Assembly (NCBI GenBank): GCA_024644125.1
Contig: JAHELQ010000006.1
Location: 19,937-33,282 of the forward strand
Length of the DNA: 13,346 bases
Reading direction: 5' to 3'
Source of the DNA: Candidatus Aminicenantota bacterium
GTDB lineage: Bacteria; Acidobacteriota; Aminicenantia; UBA2199
The notes under the pieces are model-generated. The model saw only the letters and a program-made list of their open reading frames with translations. It made no database searches and was not told where the DNA came from. The translations under genes and the position numbers were made by a program. Below are positions 1-9,000 of this stretch, one piece after another (positions within the stretch are counted from its first letter, which is position 1; the number at the start of each line of letters is the position of its first letter).

Positions 1-3000
1 CGAAGCGACATTCGCGAACCATGATTCTCCAGAAAAGCCAGCGTCCGTTCGGCGTACTGCCGCAACCGTTCCTGGTTCTTGGCCGACAAGACCATCACGT
101 TTTCCCCGGCGTCGCCCCCACGGAGCGCTGCCTCATCCCGGAATTCCTCCAATACGATATGGGCGTTGGCGCCGCCGAAACCAAACGAACTGACGCCCGC
201 CCGCAGAGGTGCATCGCCCTCCGGCCGTTCCCAGGGGCGGTTTTTATCAACAATGTAAAAGGGCGTCCCCTTCAATTGAATATGGGAGTTCAACGATTGG
301 AAATGAATGGTGGCCGGGATGATCCCCTGCTTCATAGCCAGCGCCACCTTGAACAAACCCGCCATGCCGGCGGCTGTTTCCAGATGGCCGGTATTGGACT
401 TGACCGAGCCGAGGCCGGTTCGCGGTGTATCGGGCATCGTTTTACCGTGCTTCGAGTATAGGTGGGCGAACGCTTTTTTCAAGCCCTCGACCTCCACTGG
501 ATCGCCCAATTTGGTGCCTGTGCCGTGGGCCTCGATGTAGCCGATAGTGTCGGGCGGTACTCCAGTCTTTTCATAGGCGGCGATCAACAATTCAGCCTGG
601 GCCGCCGCGTTCGGAGCGGTCAACGAATGGGAACGGCCGCCATGATTGACGGCGCTGCCGATAATTGTGGCCTGGACATGATCGTTGTCCGCGATCGCCT
701 GCGCGAGGGATTTCAAAAGCACGGCCCCAGCCCCCTCAGCCCGCACATAACCATCTGCCCGGTCGTCGAACGTCTTGCAGCGACCGTCTTTCGACAACAT
801 TCCGGCGGCGTCGAAGGTCAAGAACACATCCGGCGTCAACAGGACATTTACTCCGCCGGCCAATGCCATGCGGCACTCGCCGGCGCGAATCGCCGTCACC
901 GCGCGGTGGATCGCCACCAACGAACTGGAGCAGGCCGTATCGATGGCTTCGCTCGGGCCATGGATATCCAGCATGTAAGAAATCCGGTTTACCAGAATGG
1001 AATTTGCGATGCCTGTGGATTCAAAGGGATCGGGCTTGGCCGGATCTTTGGGGAATATCTTGTTGTATTCCGACGCCGACACCCCCACAAATACCGCAGT
1101 GTCAGTACCGCTGAATTCAGCGGTCCTGTAACCGGCATCCTCGATCGTTTTCCAGACAGTCTGCATGAAGATCCTCTGCTGGGGTTCCATCAGTACGGCT
1201 TCACGGGGGGAAATACCGAAGAATTCTGCGTCGAATTCGCGCGCCGATTGGATAAACCCACCCCTGGCGGCATGCGGTTTGTCCGGATAGAGGGTTTGCC
1301 AATCCCACCGGTAGCGGGGCGCCTCGGTAATCAAATCATCCCCTGCCACAATATGACGCCAGAACTCTTCGAGATCCCCGGACAGCGGCAATACACCGCT
1401 CATACCGATAATGGCTATCGCGTCCGGCCGTCCGGTTTCACCTCGCGAATCCGGCTGCGCGTTTTTCACGAAGCGGCCGGGAGTTCCTTCTTCCAACTGA
1501 ATGGAATAATATTTCGTCAATAACTCAGGATACTTTTGCAACAGGCTTGAAGCCAGATTAGCGACAGTGGATTCCCCGGATTCGAAAAAGATTGCCGGAG
1601 TGATTTCCAGGCCGTAGGTTTCATTCAGGTTATTGGCGAATTCGGTCAAATTGATGGAATCGAAGCCCCATTCGTGCAGGTTGCCGTCCAATTCCAATTC
1701 CGACGGATTTATTTTTAAAATTCGTGCCGCCAATTCCGTGCAATCCCTCTGTACCTTTTCTAGCAGACTGCCTGCCGAAGGCCTACCGGCATCGCCTCCG
1801 GAAGCCGTATTCGAAAGGACCTTTTGTATTTTTTCCCCATGGCCATGCACAACCAAAAAATTCGCGCCATTGGCGGCCAATCCATCTAGTAGAACTTCGA
1901 TACCGGTCGCGGTGGGCAATGGCTTCACTCCCATCGCCTTCTCCAGCATCTGGAGGGTGGCGTTGTCCACCCGCATGCCCCCATCCCGCCATAACGGCCA
2001 ATTGATGGAGATTGTCCTGCCTTTGCGTCGGCCCCGTTTCCGTTCCCCTTCCCGCCACAGGGCGAAGTGATCCAGGAAATGGTTGGCGAAGGCGTAATCC
2101 GCCTGTCCCGCGTTGCCCAGAACGGAGGTTGAAGAGAACAGGATAAAGAGGTCCAAATCCTCCTGGCCGAACACCTCATCTAGCAACATCGCGGCATGGA
2201 TTTTCGGTTTGAAAACCTGAGTCGCCTGGTCGTCGGTTTTTTCAAGCAACAGGGCATCGCGGGTGACGCCGGCGCAATGAATGATACCATTGACCGCTCC
2301 GAATCTGGATTCGCAGGCGGCGAGCAAAGCCCGGACCGCTTTTTCATCGCATAAATCCGTTTGTATGAACGTGATGTCGGCTTGCGTCGCGCCGATTTCA
2401 GCTAGTTTCGCTTCGAGTTCAGGCGACGGCGGCGCGATATCAGCCAGCGCCACGCGGGAACCGCATGTGGTCACCAGGTATTCGGCTAGAATCATTCCGA
2501 TACCACCCGCGCCCCCGGTAATAATGTACACGGCCCCCCGGCGAAAACCTGCCGTTTCCCCGAGATCCATCATGATATTGTCGCGTAGTGAAAATTCCCG
2601 AAGCGTACGGATGTATTTTTTGAGGCGGCCGCTGTCGCTTTCCTCGTACGCCAGATCGAATTCCGCCTGCTCCGGATGGGAGTCCCGAAGCAATCGCTTA
2701 GCCACGGCCAGCCATTGTAGTTGATTCAGAGGCGAGGATTGCCTCAGGCAAACATTGCAAAAAGCGATGTGCGGATGCTCGCGCCAGACAGTGCGAAACA
2801 GGGCTGAAAGAGCGGAGCGTAACGGATGAACCTCCTCGCCTGCGCATCGATAGACATGAAAGAGGCGAACCGGATGACCGTCCCGTAGCCGCGCCAATTC
2901 ACCGGCAAGATGGAAAAGGGGGAAAAAGATTTCGCCTGTTCGCCGTTCCGATTCTGCCGGCCGAAGGGAAAAATCCTCCTCGCCGGCATGGACAATGATC

Positions 3001-6000
3001 AGTCCCGGCAAAAGGTTCCGTTTGCCGCACTCGGAGATCACTAATCCCATGTCTCCGGCGCAAAGAGGATCGATGCTCCAGGTGGTTGGAGATAGTTCCG
3101 AAAACCCTTCGCCCGCCCGGATCTCCACCACCGGGACCGCCGCCCCCCGGCTCTCCAGGGCGCGCTCCAGGGCTTCTCTCGATTCCTGTGTGGGGAACAG
3201 CGACCAAACGGCCCGGTCCGGTTGAAGGTTCATCTCCTGTCCGGCTCCGGCCTCGTCATCCGCTTTCCAGACCCATTGGAAAGACAGTGTCCGGTCACCT
3301 GCGGATGCATCCGTCGCGATCGAGGAACTCATCGCTTTGAGAGTGAAATCCGACAGAGCAGCCGCGACATTGCCATTGGCATCGGCGATGGTGATATCGA
3401 AGGATTCGATATCGCCTGTCCCGCCGGGGGAACTGGCTCTGACGGCGTACGCGTAACACACTTCACCCGGCCTTTCGAAGATATCGATCTTACCAAGGGT
3501 GAAGGGCAGACGGGGAGAAGCCGTCCTATCGCCGTCTCCAGTCAAACCGGCCACTGATTGCAACGCCGCATCGAGAATGGAGGGATGAAGAAGATAATCT
3601 CCGGCTTCGACTCGCGCCACCTCGGGCAATTCTAACCGGGCAAACGTTTCCGTTTCGTTGCGCCACATTGTGTGCAACGCCTGAAACGCCGGACCATATG
3701 CTAGACCGCCTTCCAGGAAGCGCTGGTAACAATCGGCGCCTTCGCGTCTTTCCCCGCACCGGCGTTTGACTGCCTCGATATCGAGCGCGTCCCTCACGGG
3801 CGCCGCCCCATTGTAAGACAGAATGCCGCGGGCGTGGACCATGGCTTCGCCATCCGCTCCATCTCGGGTGACAACCGTGAATTCCGCGGCATCCGGGCCC
3901 GAGGGCGATACATTTACCTGGACAGAGGGTTTTTTGCCTCCAAACACGATGGGCCGCGACCAGACAATGTTCCTGATGTGCCGGACACTGCGCTCAGCCG
4001 CCAATTCCCCCGCTGCCCTGGCCATTTCTAGATACGCCACTCCGGGCAAAACCTTGACTCCCTGCACCCGGTGCTGATCGAGAAAAAATTCATGTCCGCT
4101 GAAACAGGACGAATATCGCTGCTGGAGAAAGGTCGATGTATTGCTGCCCACCAATGGATGTAGCCTTGCCTCCGGCGCCTGCCCATCGAGATGGCAGTCT
4201 GCGTCGCAAAACTGGCTCTCGTCGAACCAATGGCGCTGAGGCGCGAATGGATATGTGGGCAAAGACACCCGTCCGGGATTCACGCCGGAGTGGAGACTCA
4301 TCCAATTGATATCCGCTCCCGAAACCCATGCTTGCGCCAGGGCTTCGAACTTTGATTCGTCGTCGTCAGCCGCGACAGAGAGTTCCGCTCGCGGTGCGGC
4401 ATCGCCGGCCCGGCCTTTGAAAATGGCATAACGCGAAAAATCGGCCTCCCGGCACCGACGGAGCTTGTCCTTCAATTCCTCCGTATCCGGGGCGACGAAG
4501 GCCAGCCTCCATGGCAGCGGTTCCCTGCCGGTTTGCAACGTGAAGGCGATTTGTCTCAACGACACGCCCGGATGCGCGCTTGCGCCACTTTTCTCCGGGG
4601 CTTTCCCAGGGGCGAGAAGGCGCGCCAACCGGTCGATGGTGGAGATATCAGCCAGCGCCGCCGCATCCATGCCCGCGCCGAACGCCTCTTCCACGGCTCC
4701 TGCCAGCGCAGCCAACGACACACCGTCAAATCCCATCTCCTGGAAATCTTCACCGCTGTCCAGTTGATCCGCTTCGATAGATAAAATACCAGCCGCCAGA
4801 TCCAACAACTTCCGCTGAATTTCGTGGGCGACACGATCATCCACAGTGCGCTCCACATCCAATGGACAGAGATCGCGCTCTAAAAATTCGAGCAGCGACC
4901 CGGCATACGCCAAAAGCCGGTCCTCGGTTTTGGCGGATAGCACAATCAATTGAGCCGTCTCTTCTACGCCCGCTGCAATCGTTTCTCTCACCGGAGCATA
5001 CTCTTCCAGTACGACGTGGGCGTTGGCGCCGCCGAAGCCAAACGCGCTGACTCCGGCGGTGCGTGGGATCGTCGAGCCGTCCTTCGCTATCAACCGGTCC
5101 CAGTTTTTTGTTTTATTGACAATGTAAAAAGGCGAATGTTTCAGTTCGATCAATGGATTGAGTTCTTCGAAGTGCAGGTTTTTGGGCAAAATCCCGTGCT
5201 TCATCGAGAGGATCACCTTCAAGAGGCCGGCGATACCGGATGCCGGTTCCAGATGCCCGATATAGGTCTTGACGGTTCCCAATCCGCAATAATTCTTTTT
5301 ATTCAATTGGCGGCCGGACCGCTCAGCCAATTCCCCGAATGCCTGCCGAAGCGCGTCGATCTCAACCGGATCCCCCAATTCGGTGCCAGTGCCGTGAACC
5401 TCGATGTAGGAGATCGCCTCCGGATGGATCCCGGCCTTCTCATAGGCCTCCACCAACAACGCCGCCTGGGCGCCGGAATTTGGAGCGGTAAAGGAATTGG
5501 CCTTGCCGCCATGATTGACCGCCGAGCTCTTAATGACCGCGTAAATGTGGTCGCTGTCGGCGATGGCCCGCGAGAGCGGCTTCAACAGCACGACGCCCAC
5601 GCCCTCTCCCCGCACATATCCATCGGCCTTGCGGTCGAAGGTTTTGCAGCGGCCATTGGAAGACAACACTCCCAACATACTGACCGCCTTCATGCTATGG
5701 GGGGAAAGCATCAGTGAAACACCGCCCGCCACAGCCAATTCGTTCTCTCCGGCGCGCAGGGAACCAACCGCCTGGTGAACCGCCACCAACGAACTGGAGC
5801 ACGCAGTATTGATCGACTCGCTCGCCCCTCTGAAATTCAACAGAAAAGAGATCCGGTTGGCCAGCACCGCATGATGGTTGCCGATGATCATCTGCGCGTT
5901 CATCCGGCGATTGGCCCTCAATAATTGCACATAGTCATCGGATTCGGCTCCAACAAACACCCCCACCCGTTTTCCGGAAAAATCCGAGGGCCGGTAACCG

Positions 6001-9000
6001 CCGTCTTCAAAAGCCTCCCAGACAATCTGGCAGAGCAACCGTTGCTGCGGATCGATGAGTTCTGCCTCCCGGGGGGAAATAGTGAAGAAGCGGGCGTCGA
6101 ATGTGTCGGCGTCGGGAACGAAGCCGCCCCACCGGGGGACTGTTTTGCCGCCATTCTTCCTTGAGTCTTCATCCAATTGTCTCCAATCCCAACGTTGGGC
6201 TGGAATTTCGGTGATCAAATCCCGGCCTTCCACTAGATTCCGCCAGAATTCAGCGAGGTTGCGGGAGCCAGGGAGCCTGGATGCCGCTCCGATGATGGCG
6301 ATATCCTTTTCATCCGAAGCTTCGCTTACCGGAATCTCGACTGCCGGTTCTACAACAAGGGCTGTAACCTCATCCTCGTGCGTCGCGGCCATCCCGCGAC
6401 CGCTGATGGCGCCGGGGAAATGTTCAGCCAGATAACCGCTCAACGCTTCGATGGAGCTATGCTGAAAGAAAATGGTGGGAGAGATGTCCACTTGCAGTGC
6501 GTTTTTCAACGCGCCGGCGAATTCTTTCAGAGTGATGGAATCAAAGCCATAATTGCCAAAATTCTCTTTGTCGTTGAACATCGCCGGATCGAGCCGGATC
6601 ACGGACGCGGCGATTTGCCTGACCTGGGCGGCAGCGCATCCGGTCAACCGTTGGATATTCATCTCTTCGTCGCCGGTTTTAGCGGTTTTTGGGGTCTCCC
6701 AGAAGTTCCCGATACCGAGATTACGGTAGACGCGGTCTTTTTGCCCATATAGAACAAGAATTCGATTGAGCCCAGAAGCTACGATCGTTTCCAGCTCCGC
6801 GAGGCCATCTTCGTCTTCGAGATAATCGAGTCCCATAGCCTTCAAGAACAATGCCTCGCCGGAATCGTCAAGATGCATCCCACCGTTCCGCCAAACCGGC
6901 CAATTTATGGACACGCCGGCGCCGGACCGGGCGTTCCGCTGCCGGAGCGTGTTCCGGTATTCCATGTAACAATCCAGGAACCGGTTGCCGAGGGCGTAAT
7001 CACATTGGCCGATATCCCCCAGCACGGACGAGGCGGAAGAAAAAACGACAAAGACATCCAATTCCACTCCGGCTGTGGCGAGGTCCAGAGCGACGGTTCC
7101 TGCCATTTTCGGTTTCAGGGTGGCGGAGAAATCCCGCCATTCTTTATTGTAAAAAACCGTATCGTCAATAATTCCCGCCGAATGAAGGACGCCGTTCAAG
7201 CGCCCGAACGACCGTTCGATCTCGCCCATCACCCGTCCCATGGCGTCCAGATCGGACACGTCGGCGGAGATATATCTCGCGCTTCCACCGAATCGTTCGA
7301 GCTCCCGCAGTTTGTGCTCCTTCGCCTGATCCAACGGCGAACGCCCGGTCAGAACAATGGCGGCGCCGTATACTTTAGCCAGATGAGAGGCAACGATCCA
7401 ACCCAGGCCGCCGCAGCCGCCGGTAATCAGATAGACGCCGCCGCGGCGGAACAGCGATGCTACGTTGCCGGGCAATTGCACTGGCGTCATGGTTCTGGCG
7501 AACAACCTGCCGTCTGAGACCTTGAACTCGAGAATATTGGCCGAAAGAGGATTCCACAGGAGGTAGGCCATCGTGTCCAGCCGGACTGTATCCGGCGTTT
7601 CCCGGTCGTATTGGAGAGTCAGAAAATCCATCTCCGGAAATGAGAGTTTCAAGGATCTGGCGAACGCCCCCACTGCCTCGCATAGAAGATCTACCTCCCC
7701 TTCCTGGTAAGTGAAAAGAAAACGCCTGCACACAGGGATGTTTTGATTGGCCAGGGTTTTCATGATATGGAAGACTGGTTCGACGCCGGCTTCAAGCACC
7801 CATTGCGCCGCGACCGCCGGATCATCCCCGGCTTCGGAGCGCCGGGCCCAATCGTGAAGGATATAATCGGGACGCAATTTCTGAAGCCACAGATCCGCCA
7901 GCAACCGGCGGTAATCTTCCGGCGAGGCGGGATCGATGCGATATTCGTTGGATGCTGTTTTAGAATACCGATCCCCCATCGCCACAATCACCACTTCGCC
8001 GCTATCCGGCGCCAATTCACTCAGCCGGTGTTCCAGATAATTTGCCTCCGCTGGACCACTGCCCAATACCAGAACGCAGCCGGCGACAGCAGTTGGATCT
8101 CCGGCCTCTATTTCCTCCCAACCGGGGCGGAACCGCATGGCGGTCATCCGGTTCTTGGGTCCCGCCGCCGCCGGCTGAGAAAACGTCGGCAAAGGGAACC
8201 TGTTTTTGGCGAAGGGATATGTGGGCAGGGAAACCGGCGTGGGTTTTCTCTCGGGGTAAAAAACGCTCCAATCGACAGTTTCTCCCGCCAGCCACCGGTG
8301 GATCTCAGGAACCGGCCCCGCCTCTGGTTCAACGCCGTTTTGGTAATATTCCGATAATTGCTTCCGTAATTGGGCCATATCGCCGGCGTAAAACGCCAGC
8401 CGCTCATCCATGGCTTCGCGGCCCATTTGCAGCGTATAGGCGATAGGCAGGAGCAGTAGCTCTTCGCCATGCTTATCGAGAAAGTTCAGCATCCGCTTGA
8501 CATAAATCCGCAATTGTTCCCTGGTTTTGGCGGACAGGGGAAACACATGTAAGGCCTGGTCGCTAGAGGATTCTTGGGAGGAAGGAGCGATGTATTCTTC
8601 CAGCACCACGTGAGCGTTGGCTCCGCCGGCGCCGAAAGAACTGACTGCGGCGCGGCGTGGATACGAGCGAAGGCCATTGCCTATGTCCGCCTGCGGTTGC
8701 CGCCAATCCGCCGATTCCCGTTGCACGAAAAACGGCGACGAGGCGAAATCGATGTTTGGATTCAGCCGTTCGGAGTGGAGTGAAGGTACCAATCGTCGGT
8801 AGCGCATTTGCATCAATATTTTGGTGATGGCAGCTATGCCCGCTGCCGATTCCATGTGCCCCATGTTTGATTTCAACGAGCCTACGGCGCAGAATTGCTT
8901 ATCGTTTGTATACTGACTGTAGGCCCTGGTCAAACCTAGAATTTCGATGGGATCCCCCAGCGCGGTTCCGGTGCCGTGCGCTTCCACATAACTGATAGTG

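Noticed and set aside
462..1523. Long plus-strand open frame (353 codons) opposite KS3, with related ones opposite KS2 (4950-5717) and KS1 (8574-8783, 8976-9431)
   Set aside because: They resemble each other only because they are antisense to homologous KS domains. The minus strand encodes intact enzymes there, and the plus frames match no family I know.
4160..4600. An integrated acyltransferase domain after KS2
   Set aside because: No GHSxG motif is present. The segment is the short trans-AT post-KS linker ending in YPFAPQRHW.
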